Shown here: positions 50,185 to 59,490 of the stretch, one piece after another | Numbering within the stretch: the first letter of the stretch is position 1 | How the letters are laid out: every line of letters starts with the position of its first letter | Origin: Pseudomonas anatoliensis | Lineage (GTDB): Bacteria; Pseudomonadota; Gammaproteobacteria; Pseudomonadales; Pseudomonadaceae | NCBI RefSeq assembly: GCF_017976235.1 | Contig: NZ_JACVHC010000003.1 | Span: 744,001 to 808,000, forward strand | Reading direction: 5' to 3' | DNA length: 64,000 nt | Made by a program: the position numbers and the translations under genes | Notes under the pieces: generated by a model | What the model saw: only the letters and a program-made list of their open reading frames with translations | The model's database searches: none | What the model was told of the DNA's origin: nothing

Positions 50185-50230
50185 TCTACGATTGCTGGTG
50201 CCCCCGATTACAGGGTTGACCGCCATCTAC

Positions 50231-50314
50231 TGTAGGAGCTGCCGAAGGCTGCGATCTATTGCTCTTGCCTTTGAAAACAGAATCAAAAGATCGCAGCCTG
50301 CGGCAGCTCCTACA
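50231..50314. repeat. REP inverted pair, GTAGGAGCTGCCG family
   Basis: Inverted 26-bp arms (50231-50256 and 50289-50314), differing at one base (GAAGG versus GCAGG), around a 32-bp spacer, just after the gltP stop. Confidence 0.83.
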
Positions 50315-50323
50315 CAGGGTGTG

Positions 50324-51655
50324 TCAGTTCTTCGAGATTTCACCCGCCGGCAGTTTTTCCTTGCTGCGCCAGTGCGGCAGGGAGTTCCAGTAGCGCTCGC
50401 CCTTGGCGTCGTCGTACATGCCTTCCCAGCGCGAGATAACCAGCACGGCCAAGGCATTGCCGATCACGTTCAGCGCGGTACGGGCCATGTCCATGATGCG
50501 GTCGACACCAGCGATGAACGCCAGGCCTTCCAACGGAATACCCACGCTGCCCAAGGTCGCCAGCAGCACCACGAAGGACACGCCCGGTACGCCGGCGATG
50601 CCTTTGGAGGTGACCATCAGGGTCAGTACCAGCAGCAGTTGCTGGCTGATCGACAGGTCGATGCCGTACAGCTGGGCAATGAAGATTGCGGCGATGGACT
50701 GGTACAGGGTCGAACCGTCGAGGTTGAACGAGTAACCGGTCGGCACCACGAAACTGCAGATGGCTTTCGGCGCGCCGTAGGCTTCCATCTTCTCGATCAC
50801 GCGCGGCAGCACGGTTTCCGAGGAGGCGGTGGAGTAGGCCAGGACCAGTTCATCCTTGAAGATGCGCATCAGCTTCAACACCGAGAAGCCGAACAGCCTG
50901 GCGATCAGGCCCAGCACCACAAAGGCGAAGAAGGCGATGGCGACGTAAACCAGGATCACCAGTTTGGCCAGCGGTATCAGGGAAGCGAAACCGAAGTTGG
51001 CCACGGTCACCGCGATCAGTGCGAATACGCCGATCGGGGCGTAGTTCATGATCATGTGAGTGACTTTGAACATGCTTTCCGAGACGCCCTGGAACATCTT
51101 CACCAGCGGCTCGCGCAGGTCCGACTGCAGGCTCGACAGACCGAGACCGAACAGCACGGAGAAGAAGATGATCGGCAGCATTTCGCCGCGGGCCATGGCC
51201 GCGAAGATGTTCGACGGGATCAGGTTGAGGATGGTCTCGATGAACGCGTGTTCATGCTGTACTTCGGCGGCAGTCGCCTGGTACTTGGAGATGTCCACCG
51301 TGCCCAGGGTGCTCATGTCGATGCCGGTACCCGGGTGGAACACGTTGGCCAGCACCAGCCCGACGACGATGGCGATAGTGGTGACGATTTCGAAATAGAT
51401 GATCGTCTTCAGGCCGATACGCCCGAGCTTCTTGGCGTCGCCCACGCCGGCAATGCCGACAATCAGGGAAGAGATGACAATCGGGATCACGATCATCTTG
51501 ATCAGACGGATAAAGATATCGCCTGCCGGTTGCAGGACGTTGCTGATCCACCAGGCCTTTTCGGCACTGAAATGGTTGAGCAACGCACCGATTGCAATCC
51601 CCAGTACCAGTCCGATGAGGATCTGCCAGGCGAGGCTAATTTTTGCCTTCTTCAT
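50324..51655 (-). CDS. gltP: Glutamate/aspartate:proton symporter
   Basis: A 443-aa dicarboxylate/amino acid:cation symporter (DAACS family). It shows the hairpin-1 segment YSTASSETVLP, the PTGYSFNLDGSTLY motif and hairpin-2 TSKGIAGVPG that line the substrate site. I chose ATG at 51655 (MKKAKISLAWQILIG), with an AAGGGTAAAG ribosome site; longer readings enter a terminator-containing leader. It corresponds to PA5479. A hairpin with T6 lies 130 bp upstream and may attenuate it. Confidence 0.93.
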   Translation of the reverse strand: MKKAKISLAWQILIGLVLGIAIGALLNHFSAEKAWWISNVLQPAGDIFIRLIKMIVIPIVISSLIVGIAGVGDAKKLGRIGLKTIIYFEIVTTIAIVVGLVLANVFHPGTGIDMSTLGTVDISKYQATAAEVQHEHAFIETILNLIPSNIFAAMARGEMLPIIFFSVLFGLGLSSLQSDLREPLVKMFQGVSESMFKVTHMIMNYAPIGVFALIAVTVANFGFASLIPLAKLVILVYVAIAFFAFVVLGLIARLFGFSVLKLMRIFKDELVLAYSTASSETVLPRVIEKMEAYGAPKAICSFVVPTGYSFNLDGSTLYQSIAAIFIAQLYGIDLSISQQLLLVLTLMVTSKGIAGVPGVSFVVLLATLGSVGIPLEGLAFIAGVDRIMDMARTALNVIGNALAVLVISRWEGMYDDAKGERYWNSLPHWRSKEKLPAGEISKN

Positions 51656-51784
51656 TATCTTTACCCTTACTTGCGTTTGACTCAGGCACATGCAGGAACT
51701 GGAACGCTTTTTAGCGGAAAAGTCTGTGCATCTGCCTCCGTATAAGGTGCCCCGAAGTACGTATTGACGGCTCTTCGGCAGGCG

Positions 51785-51820
51785 AAAAAAGGCGCAACTA
51801 TTCCGATGCAAGGTTGCGCC
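51785..51820 (-). terminator. Terminator-like hairpin in the gltP leader
   Basis: On the minus strand GGCGCAAC (51813-51820) pairs with GTTGCGCC (51791-51798), followed directly by six T (complement of 51785-51790). It lies 130 bp upstream of the gltP ATG and about 320 bp after the small ORF at 52141-52293. It could end a transcript arriving from upstream, or act as an attenuator for gltP. Confidence 0.65.
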
Positions 51821-52140
51821 GTCTAATGCCGTAAACGCCTACCCTATGCCGAATCGGCATGAGCTTTTTCAAATGAAACTGGCGTCCCAACCGGTTCGAT
51901 TGTGACATTTCAGCCAGCATAAGTGCCGTGAACCGGCCATTCCAGCGAAGGTTGATTGTTTTTTGAGCGAGAATTTTCGATCGATATTTGAGGAAAAAGC
52001 CTACGTAATCAGACCAGATGTCCGACTGTTTAAAAGATCTCTTTCTCGATATACGGTCGCCAGGAAACACCGCGTAATGTTTTCGCGCGCAGTGTGGGCG
52101 ATAAAAAGAAGGGGCTGGACGCTCTGGATCAACGTTTTGC
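51821..52140. other. 320-bp A+T-richer gap with no recognised gene
   Basis: A minus-strand frame at 51798-52070 (90 codons) runs through the terminator hairpin and has no Shine-Dalgarno or family resemblance; I do not call it. The stretch probably holds the promoter for gltP or a non-coding transcript ending at 51785. Confidence 0.4.
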
Positions 52141-52293
52141 TTAAATGAAAGCTCGGCGCAAGCCCGTCGAACCCCTTTGGATTGACGAACTTGCGGCAGC
52201 TTTTACCCTGACCCGGCCCTCGCGCAGGTACTCCCTGTACCCGTAGGTCACTCCGACCCTGTAGCAGTCAGAACGTCCCGGCCCCCTGGTCAT
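52141..52293 (-). CDS. Candidate 50-aa basic small protein
   Basis: ATG at 52293 is preceded by a very strong Shine-Dalgarno, GAGGAGGG with 7 nt spacing, and opens a 50-codon frame to TAA at 52141. The product starts MTRGPGRSDCYRVGVTYG, is Arg- and Ser-rich and has no signal or membrane segment. Codon use is odd for the host, with several rare AGG codons, so a structured RNA is the alternative. It lies between the Ivy-family gene and the gltP leader terminator. I do not know its function. Confidence 0.35.
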   Translation of the reverse strand: MTRGPGRSDCYRVGVTYGYREYLREGRVRVKAAASSSIQRGSTGLRRAFI

Positions 52294-52323
52294 GCGCCGG
52301 CCCTCCTCGGGCGGGCGCAATAG

Positions 52324-52348
52324 AGGGCAGCGCAGGCGCTGCCCTCAT
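52324..52348 (-). terminator. G+C-rich hairpin after the lysozyme-inhibitor gene
   Basis: GAGGGCAGCG and CGCTGCCCTC form a 10-bp stem with a short loop, 9 bp after the stop of the Ivy-family gene on the minus strand. There is no T run, so it may stabilise the mRNA end rather than terminate alone. Confidence 0.5.
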
Positions 52349-52356
52349 GTTCAAAC

Positions 52357-52821
52357 TCAGTACCACTTCGGATCTTTTTTCAAAGTTTCCATCAACAGAT
52401 CCTGCATGCCCTGATCGGGTTTGCCGAAGAACCTGTAAGTGGCATGTCGCGTTGGCGACTTGTCGGACGGTAAGCCTTCGGGCACATCAACCAGCATGCC
52501 GTAGGCGTCGTCCTTGTCGAAGCTGAACGCAACGATCAAGCGATGATTGAGGCACTTGTCTGCATTTTCGCAGAGCGGGCCAACCAGATACTTGTCGCCA
52601 TCCTCTTCCACAGCATTCATCTGCTGTTCGGAAGTGCCGGACAGGTTCATCACCCATTCCGGCAGGCGTTCTTCCTTCTTCACCACGCCTTCCCAGGTTT
52701 CCCTGTACTGCGGGTCGGAACTCAACAGCTCGTTGACCCGCGCCTGGCCGTCATTGGCCGCCATCGCCATGGCACTACCGCCCAGAAGCAGGGCGGCTGC
52801 CAGTGTCTTTAAAACGCTCAT
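52357..52821 (-). CDS. Ivy-family (inhibitor of vertebrate lysozyme-like) periplasmic protein
   Basis: A 154-aa exported protein with a signal peptide (about 1-22, ending AMAA) and an Ivy-type fold suggested by WVMNLSGTS, GPLCENADKC, RLIVAFSFDK and the C-terminal YRFFGKPDQGMQDLL. Canonical Ivy binds lysozyme through the loop CKPHDC; here the loop reads CENADKC, lacking its His. It corresponds to PA5481, the second Ivy paralogue of P. aeruginosa, so lysozyme inhibition should not be assumed. ATG at 52821 has GAGG 6 nt upstream. The DUF1328 gene ends 2 bp before it. Confidence 0.82.
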   Translation of the reverse strand: MSVLKTLAAALLLGGSAMAMAANDGQARVNELLSSDPQYRETWEGVVKKEERLPEWVMNLSGTSEQQMNAVEEDGDKYLVGPLCENADKCLNHRLIVAFSFDKDDAYGMLVDVPEGLPSDKSPTRHATYRFFGKPDQGMQDLLMETLKKDPKWY

Positions 52822-52823
52822 CG

Positions 52824-53347
<524 letters not shown>

Positions 53348-53774
53348 CCTGGGTTCCTCACGCTTATTCGGTTGGGGCAGTTCTGATCTGCCCGGGATGA
53401 ATAAGGTATTGCAGCCTGCATGCCAGTTTTTTATCTTAAAAATAACCAATAAAAACAATGACTTAAGCGGGTGTGAAAAATTTCAGGGGACGCATCCTGC
53501 ACGATGGAGCATCTGTGGTCGTGCGCAATGCACGATTTTTTCGTAGGAGAATTCATTCTTATGGAATTGAGAGCGGGGCGCAGATGTCAGAAAAGGACGC
53601 AGGGAAAGGCCTGCAAAGCGGTGATTGTTTAAAAATTCAACAAAATCAGTGGATTAGCCGTAAAGGCAGGAGAGGGCTACCCTCCTATGGCTGGCATCGT
53701 TCAGAATCAACCATGCAACTTGCCCGATTTTTCCGGGCTTAACTCAAGATCAATCACTATGGAGCGTAGGAAAA
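53348..53774. other. 427-bp algB upstream region
   Basis: A+T-rich non-coding stretch between the divergent small membrane protein and algB. It contains an orphan plus-strand terminator at 53519-53541, described separately. The remainder should hold promoters for both flanking genes; I could not assign -35/-10 elements with confidence. The short frame near 53473-53742 has no ribosome site and no family resemblance. Confidence 0.5.
53519..53541 (+). terminator. Orphan plus-strand terminator upstream of algB
   Basis: A 6-bp stem (TCGTGC 53519-53524 with GCACGA 53530-53535), 5-nt loop and six T (53536-53541). No plus-strand gene precedes it in the 190 bp after the divergent gene start, so it may close a small RNA beginning near 53400, or be an algB attenuator. 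Confidence 0.55.
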
Positions 53775-55121
53775 ATGGAATCTGCCACTGAGCAACAAGG
53801 CCGCATTCTGCTGGTGGATGATGAATCCGCCATCCTGCGAACTTTCCGCTATTGCCTCGAAGACGAAGGTTATACGGTGGCCACCGCCAACAGCGCGGCT
53901 CAGGCCGAGGCACTGCTGCAACGTCAGGTCTTCGACCTGTGCTTCCTTGATTTACGTCTGGGCGAAGACAATGGCCTCGACGTATTGGCGCAAATGCGCA
54001 TTCAGGCACCGTGGATGCGGGTAGTGATCGTCACCGCTCACTCGGCGGTCGACACGGCCGTGGATGCGATCCAGGCTGGTGCCGCCGACTACCTGGTCAA
54101 ACCGTGCAGCCCGGATCAACTGCGCCTGGCGACTGCCAAGCAATTGGAAGTGCGCCAGCTCTCGGCGCGCCTTGAAGCGCTTGAAGGCGAAATCCGCAAG
54201 CCCAAGGACGGCCTCGATTCCCACAGCCCGGCGATGAAAGTCGTGCTGGAAACCGCGCGGCAAGTGGCCGGTACCGATGCCAACATTCTTATTCTTGGCG
54301 AGTCCGGCACCGGTAAAGGTGAGCTGGCCCGAGCGATTCACGGGTGGAGCAAACGCGAGAAGAAATCCTGCGTGACGATCAACTGCCCGTCGCTGACCGC
54401 CGAGTTGATGGAAAGCGAGTTGTTCGGCCACAGTCGCGGGGCGTTTACCGGCGCTAGCGAAAGTACCTTGGGTCGAGTCAACCAGGCAGACGGCGGCACA
54501 CTGTTTCTCGACGAGATCGGCGATTTTCCCCTGACGTTGCAACCCAAGTTGTTGCGTTTCATTCAGGACAAGGAATACGAGCGGGTAGGTGACCCGGTGA
54601 CTCGCCGCGCCGATGTGCGGATTCTGGCGGCGACCAACCTCAACCTTGAAGACATGGTGCGCGATGGGCGCTTCCGTGAAGATCTGCTGTATCGCTTGAA
54701 CGTCATCACCTTGCATCTGCCGCCGTTGCGCGAGCGTGCGGAGGACATTCTGACGCTGGCCGACCGCTTCCTCGCACGCTTCGTCAAAGAGTACGCACGT
54801 CCGGCACGCGGTTTCAGTGACGAGGCCCGTGAAGCGCTGCTCGGCTACCGTTGGCCAGGCAACATTCGCGAGCTGCGCAACGTGGTCGAGCGGGCGAGCA
54901 TCATCTGCCCGCAGGAACGGGTGGAAATCACTCACCTGGGCATGGCTGAGCAACCGGCCAACAACGCGCCACGCGTCGGTGCCGCGCTGAGTCTGGATGA
55001 GTTGGAGAAAGCCCACATCGGCGCAGTACTCGCCACCGCCGGCACTCTGGATCAAGCCGCGAAAACCCTGGGCATCGACGCCTCGACGCTGTATCGCAAG
55101 CGTAAGCAGTACAACCTGTGA
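53775..55121 (+). CDS. algB: Alginate/virulence response regulator AlgB (NtrC family)
   Basis: A 448-aa sigma54-type response regulator that with KinB controls alginate and other virulence or social traits. The receiver domain (about 10-125) has phosphorylation site D59 in CFLDLRL and K109. The AAA+ domain has Walker A GESGTGKG (175-182), the sigma54-contact loop GAFTGA (222-227) and Walker B LFLDEIGD (243-250). A Fis-type HTH ends the protein (about 415-446). kinB starts 10 bp later. AlgB is notable in P. aeruginosa for acting on some targets without phosphorylation. Confidence 0.96.
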   Translation: MESATEQQGRILLVDDESAILRTFRYCLEDEGYTVATANSAAQAEALLQRQVFDLCFLDLRLGEDNGLDVLAQMRIQAPWMRVVIVTAHSAVDTAVDAIQAGAADYLVKPCSPDQLRLATAKQLEVRQLSARLEALEGEIRKPKDGLDSHSPAMKVVLETARQVAGTDANILILGESGTGKGELARAIHGWSKREKKSCVTINCPSLTAELMESELFGHSRGAFTGASESTLGRVNQADGGTLFLDEIGDFPLTLQPKLLRFIQDKEYERVGDPVTRRADVRILAATNLNLEDMVRDGRFREDLLYRLNVITLHLPPLRERAEDILTLADRFLARFVKEYARPARGFSDEAREALLGYRWPGNIRELRNVVERASIICPQERVEITHLGMAEQPANNAPRVGAALSLDELEKAHIGAVLATAGTLDQAAKTLGIDASTLYRKRKQYNL

Positions 55122-55131
55122 GTGCCCTTCG

Positions 55132-56922
55132 ATGAAACTGGCGATGAAGTTGCGGACCCGGTTGTTCCTGAGCATTTCGGCGCTGATCACCGTGGCCTTG
55201 CTTGGGCTGCTGCTCGGGCTGGTCAGCGTGATGCAGATGGCCGGCACTCAGGAAACATTGATCCGCAACAACTTTGTCACCCTCGACCTGGGGCTGAAAC
55301 TGCGCCAGACCCTCGGCGATCAACTGATCATGATGCTTGCCGAGAAGCCTGACCCGGTGGCGTTCGAAGCGTCCAAACAACATTATTTCCAATTGCTTGA
55401 CGAAGGCATTGCTCAAGAAGAGGAGGGCGATGGCCGTCATTACGGGTTCTCGCAGGCCAAATCCGATTATCTGAAGTTTCTCCAGGTGTTTGATCAGTCC
55501 CGTGACCCGGGTTCGGCCCTGAGTGGCAATGGTGATCTTCGTGAACGCTTCAACATCTTGCGCAATGGCTTGATCGCCGAGCACAAGCAGGCGCTCGACA
55601 ATATCAATTCGGTACAGCACGCGGCGCGTGACCGGGCGTTGCTGATTGCGAGCCTGCTCGGGTTGGTCGGACTGGCGGTGTTGATCATCGGATTCGTTAC
55701 CGCCCACGGGATTTCCCGACGCTTTGGTGCGCCCATCGAGGCGCTGGCCAAAGCGGCCGATAACATCGGCCAAGGCAATTTTGAAGTGGTCCTGCCGACG
55801 TCCTCGGCCATGGAAGTGAATTTGCTGTCGCGCCGCTTCGGGCTGATGGCCGAAGCGCTGCGCGAGCATCAGGCCACCAACGTCGATGAGCTGCTTGCCG
55901 GCCAGCAGCGTTTGCAAGCGGTGCTCGACAGCATCGACGACGGTTTGTTGATGATCGACCGCCAAGGCCATCTCGAGCACCTCAACCCGGTCGCCCAGCG
56001 CCAATTGGGCTGGGACGACGACCGTCTCGGCCAAGGCTTGGGCAGCGCACTCGAGCGGCCGGAACTGGATGAGCAGCTGCAACTGGTGCTGCGCGGCGGC
56101 ACCCTGGAGCGGGCGCCGGAAGACTTGAGTATCGAGGTCGACGGCGAGTCGCGCCTGCTGACTTACAGCCTGACCCCGGTCAGCCACACTCAGGGTCACA
56201 TTCTTGGCGCGGTAATGGTGTTGCACGATGTCACCGAGCAACGGGCCTTCGAACGTGTGCGCAGCGAGTTTGTCCTGCGCGCCTCCCATGAACTGCGTAC
56301 GCCGGTCACCGGCATGCATATGGCGTTCGGGCTGTTCCGCGAGCGGGCGAAGTTTGCGCCGGAGTCCCGCGAGGCTGACTTGCTCGACACCGTCAACGAA
56401 GAGATGCAGCGCCTGATGCAGTTGATCAATGACTTGCTCAACTTCTCGCGTTACCAGAACGGCTTACAGAAACTGACGCTCGCGCCGTGCTCCATCGAAG
56501 ATCTGCTGACGCAGGCGCAGTTACGCTTTGCCGATTTGGCGGCGGAAAAAGGCATCGATCTGACTGTGGAAGTACAAGGGCCATTGCCACGCTTGCAGGC
56601 CGACCAGGCACAGCTTGACCGGGTGCTCGACAACCTTATCGATAACGCCTTGCGCCATACCGCCCGTGACGGCCAGATCCGTTTGCAGGCACGTCGCCAT
56701 GGCGAGCGGGTGATCATCAGCGTCGAAGATAATGGCGAAGGCATTGCTTACGGCCAGCAAGGGCGGATCTTCGAACCGTTCGTTCAGGTCGGGCGCAAGA
56801 AGGGCGGGGCCGGGCTCGGCTTGGCGCTGTGCAAGGAGATTGTTCAGTTGCATGGTGGAAGGATGGGCGTTTATTCGCGGCCGGGGCAGGGCACGCAGTT
56901 TTATATGGCGTTGGCGGTTTAG
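55132..56922 (+). CDS. kinB: Sensor histidine kinase KinB
   Basis: A 596-aa membrane kinase and phosphatase partner of AlgB. It has two membrane helices (about 12-34 and 163-187) around a helical periplasmic sensor, then HAMP, a PAS domain (about 255-360), HisKA with H386 in ASHELRTP, and a HATPase domain with NLIDNALRH, DNGEGIA and GAGLGLAL. I chose ATG at 55132 (MKLAMKLRTRLFLSI), the usual N-terminus. Its end overlaps the convergent EAL gene by 4 bp. Confidence 0.95.
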   Translation: MKLAMKLRTRLFLSISALITVALLGLLLGLVSVMQMAGTQETLIRNNFVTLDLGLKLRQTLGDQLIMMLAEKPDPVAFEASKQHYFQLLDEGIAQEEEGDGRHYGFSQAKSDYLKFLQVFDQSRDPGSALSGNGDLRERFNILRNGLIAEHKQALDNINSVQHAARDRALLIASLLGLVGLAVLIIGFVTAHGISRRFGAPIEALAKAADNIGQGNFEVVLPTSSAMEVNLLSRRFGLMAEALREHQATNVDELLAGQQRLQAVLDSIDDGLLMIDRQGHLEHLNPVAQRQLGWDDDRLGQGLGSALERPELDEQLQLVLRGGTLERAPEDLSIEVDGESRLLTYSLTPVSHTQGHILGAVMVLHDVTEQRAFERVRSEFVLRASHELRTPVTGMHMAFGLFRERAKFAPESREADLLDTVNEEMQRLMQLINDLLNFSRYQNGLQKLTLAPCSIEDLLTQAQLRFADLAAEKGIDLTVEVQGPLPRLQADQAQLDRVLDNLIDNALRHTARDGQIRLQARRHGERVIISVEDNGEGIAYGQQGRIFEPFVQVGRKKGGAGLGLALCKEIVQLHGGRMGVYSRPGQGTQFYMALAV

Positions 56923-58535
56923 GCTTCGTCATCCATCCGGCGTCCCGCAAGCCGCCGTCCACGGGTGATCAGTTCGATGAACTGCACCGCGCTCAGGGCA
57001 TGGGCGAACAGCCAGCCCTGACCGAACTTCACGCCTTCGCTGCTGAGCAATTCGGCTTGTGATTCCAGCTCGATCCCTTCGGCAATCACCTTCAGATCCA
57101 AGGCCTGCGCCATGTGAATGATGTGCGGAGCGACGCCGCTGCTGGCGGCGTCATGGCCGAGCGCGTCGATGAACGCCTTGTCGATTTTCAGGCAATCCAC
57201 CGGCAGGGTTTGCAGGTAGGCGAGGCTGCAATAGCCGGTGCCGAAATCGTCGATCAGCACTTGATGGCCCACGTCGCGCAGCGCTTGCAGGTTTTCCCGG
57301 GCGACCACGACATCAATCAAGCCGCGTTCAGTCACTTCGAAGGCAATCTGCCTGGCTGCCACTCTGTGCAGGCTCAGCAGCCGCGCCATGACCGGGCCGA
57401 TGCGCGGCACCATCACGTCGCATGCGGCGAGGTTGACCGAGATATACAGTTGCGGATTGGCGCGCAACACCGGCCCCAATTGCTCCAGTAAGCGCTGAAG
57501 GACAAAGTCGGTCATCTGACGAATCTGCCCGGTGTTTTCCGCCAGCGGGATAAACAGGTCCGGGCTGGTCAAGGTGCCGTCCGGACGGCGCCAACGCAGC
57601 AAGGCCTCAGCGCCGACGCAGTTGCGGCTGTCGAGGTCGAAGATCGGTTGATAGAGCACTTGCAGTTCGCCACGGCGGATCGCTCCGTGCAGTTCGGCAT
57701 CCAGTGACTGACGCTGGCGCACCAGCAAAAACATGCAGAACCCCACGACAGCGCCAAGCACCAGGCAGGCCGGGACCATCCACCACCAGATGGCGGGGAT
57801 GTGCATGCCGGTGCGTGGTGTGATCAGCACCAACTGATATTCCGGGTTGTCGGTGGGCATGCGGTAGATCAAGCGACTCTGGGTCACTTGCAACGCGCCG
57901 CTGCTTTTTGGCGGCCAGGGTTCCGTTGGTGGCCATGTTTGCGCAGTGCCGAGCACCGGAATTGCGCGGGAGCCGTGGTCCAGCACCACCAGCAGGCTGC
58001 TGCCGAGCGACAGGTCGACCATGTCGGTCAAATGCCCGCGTGATGTGGCCACACGAAAATTGCCGCGCCCCAGCATCAATGCCGCGCGGTTTTCGTCGGG
58101 CTCGGTGGTGGTGTTCAGCCAGTAGCTGTAGGTCGGGCCGATGATGTCCGGCGCGCGGAAAACCGACAGGCCTTCCTCGCGCGGACGGTTGGAGCAGATG
58201 CGCGAGGCGTCCATATAAGCCGCTTCATAGACGAAGCGATAGTTGAAGGTGACTTGCCGCAGCGTGGCGATCATTTCGTCGTCGCAACTGCGCAACGGCT
58301 GGGCTTCGAGGTCGTCGAGGCTTTCGCGTAATTGACCGAATAATTGCTCGAGACGGGCGAGAAAGCGTTCGCCCTGAGCGTTCATCACCTCGCTTTCACT
58401 TTGTTCGACTTGACGCATCGCCACGAACATTGCGCCGGCGAACAACAGGCTTGCACTGAGGACAGCCGCGATCATCGCCAAAAAACCTGGGCGATAAAAC
58501 CAGCTACGCAGCGTCGCTCGGGTAGCAACCATCAT
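56919..58535 (-). CDS. CSS-motif/EAL-domain cyclic-di-GMP phosphodiesterase
   Basis: A 538-aa membrane protein. Two membrane helices (about 18-40 and 250-272) enclose a periplasmic domain with cysteines in RSCDDEM and SRICSNR, as in CSS-motif redox sensors. The cytoplasmic EAL domain (about 290-525) is intact: GAEALLRW, the loop DDFGTGYCSL, KIDKAF and EGIE, so hydrolysis of c-di-GMP to pGpG is expected. It converges on kinB with a 4-bp overlap. Confidence 0.9.
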   Translation of the reverse strand: MMVATRATLRSWFYRPGFLAMIAAVLSASLLFAGAMFVAMRQVEQSESEVMNAQGERFLARLEQLFGQLRESLDDLEAQPLRSCDDEMIATLRQVTFNYRFVYEAAYMDASRICSNRPREEGLSVFRAPDIIGPTYSYWLNTTTEPDENRAALMLGRGNFRVATSRGHLTDMVDLSLGSSLLVVLDHGSRAIPVLGTAQTWPPTEPWPPKSSGALQVTQSRLIYRMPTDNPEYQLVLITPRTGMHIPAIWWWMVPACLVLGAVVGFCMFLLVRQRQSLDAELHGAIRRGELQVLYQPIFDLDSRNCVGAEALLRWRRPDGTLTSPDLFIPLAENTGQIRQMTDFVLQRLLEQLGPVLRANPQLYISVNLAACDVMVPRIGPVMARLLSLHRVAARQIAFEVTERGLIDVVVARENLQALRDVGHQVLIDDFGTGYCSLAYLQTLPVDCLKIDKAFIDALGHDAASSGVAPHIIHMAQALDLKVIAEGIELESQAELLSSEGVKFGQGWLFAHALSAVQFIELITRGRRLAGRRMDDEA

Positions 58536-58608
58536 GGAATATCCGAAGAATTACCAATGAGTTATAGCTGCTGATTGCAAGTTCGCCCTGACCGTCGGGC
58601 GGGCGTCA

Positions 58609-59391
58609 TTATTTTGTCTGATTGAGCACCAGCAGCAGCGCCGCGGTTTGCGCGTCCGGGGTGCCGTCGAACCGCGAAGGGCGGAAGTGCATCTGGAATG
58701 CAGCGAGGACGTGGCGCGTCGCGACATCCAGCTCGCCAGTCTGCGGCGTTTCATAACCCAGATGGGCCAATTGCGACTGGAACCAGCTGATGCTCGGCAG
58801 TTCGCCGCTGGTGAACAGCGCTTGCTGCCGCGCTACGGCCTGTTCGTTCGGCCACACACCCAGACCTTCGGCGGCGAGACGCTTCCACGGAAACAGTGGC
58901 CCTGGATCGAGCTTGCGCAGCGGCGCGATGTCGCTATGACCAATGATGTGCTGCGGGCTGATGCCGTTGCGCTTGCTGATGTCTTTGAGCAGGACGATCA
59001 GCGCTTGAATTTGCGCTTCGCTGTAGGGATACCACAGGCGCCCGGTCGGGGTGTCTTTGAAGCCCGGGTTGACGATTTCGATACCGATCGAGCTGGAGTT
59101 GAGCCAGGTGCGGCCCTGCCATTGGCTCTCACCGGCGTGCCAGGCGCGCTGGTTTTCGTCCATCAGCTTGTAGACGGTGGCGCGCTGGTCGTCACCGATC
59201 AGGTAGTGGCTGCTGACTTCACCATGGGTCAGCAACTGCAGCGAACGCTCGAGCGACGCCGAGGTGTAATGCACGACCACGAACTGGATGCGGCTGTCGT
59301 AGTTGGCAGAAGGATGGCTGGTGTCATAACGCGGACCGCTGGCACAACCGGCCAGAACGAGTAACGACGCGAGGAGGGCAAAAAATTTCAT
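58609..59391 (-). CDS. ampDh2: N-acetylmuramoyl-L-alanine amidase AmpDh2
   Basis: A 260-aa lipoprotein amidase cleaving the stem peptide from muramic acid in the periplasm. The lipobox is LAGC (Cys about residue 15). The amidase_2 domain has zinc ligands in VVHYTS and HSDIAPLRKLDPG, and a C-terminal peptidoglycan-binding domain (about 190-255) follows. I chose ATG at 59391 (MKFFALLASLLVLAGC). Position matches PA5485. Confidence 0.92.
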   Translation of the reverse strand: MKFFALLASLLVLAGCASGPRYDTSHPSANYDSRIQFVVVHYTSASLERSLQLLTHGEVSSHYLIGDDQRATVYKLMDENQRAWHAGESQWQGRTWLNSSSIGIEIVNPGFKDTPTGRLWYPYSEAQIQALIVLLKDISKRNGISPQHIIGHSDIAPLRKLDPGPLFPWKRLAAEGLGVWPNEQAVARQQALFTSGELPSISWFQSQLAHLGYETPQTGELDVATRHVLAAFQMHFRPSRFDGTPDAQTAALLLVLNQTK

Positions 59392-59490
59392 GGTAGAGGG
59401 CAATTACGCAAGACAGTAATGCAACAGTGTAACGTACTGCCTTGCGTCGAGACGGTCAGCGGGCGGATTTAAACAAAATGGAACAATTTC

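Noticed and set aside
51798..52070. 90-codon minus-strand frame upstream of gltP
   Set aside because: Runs through a terminator hairpin, lacks a ribosome site and has A+T-rich non-coding character.
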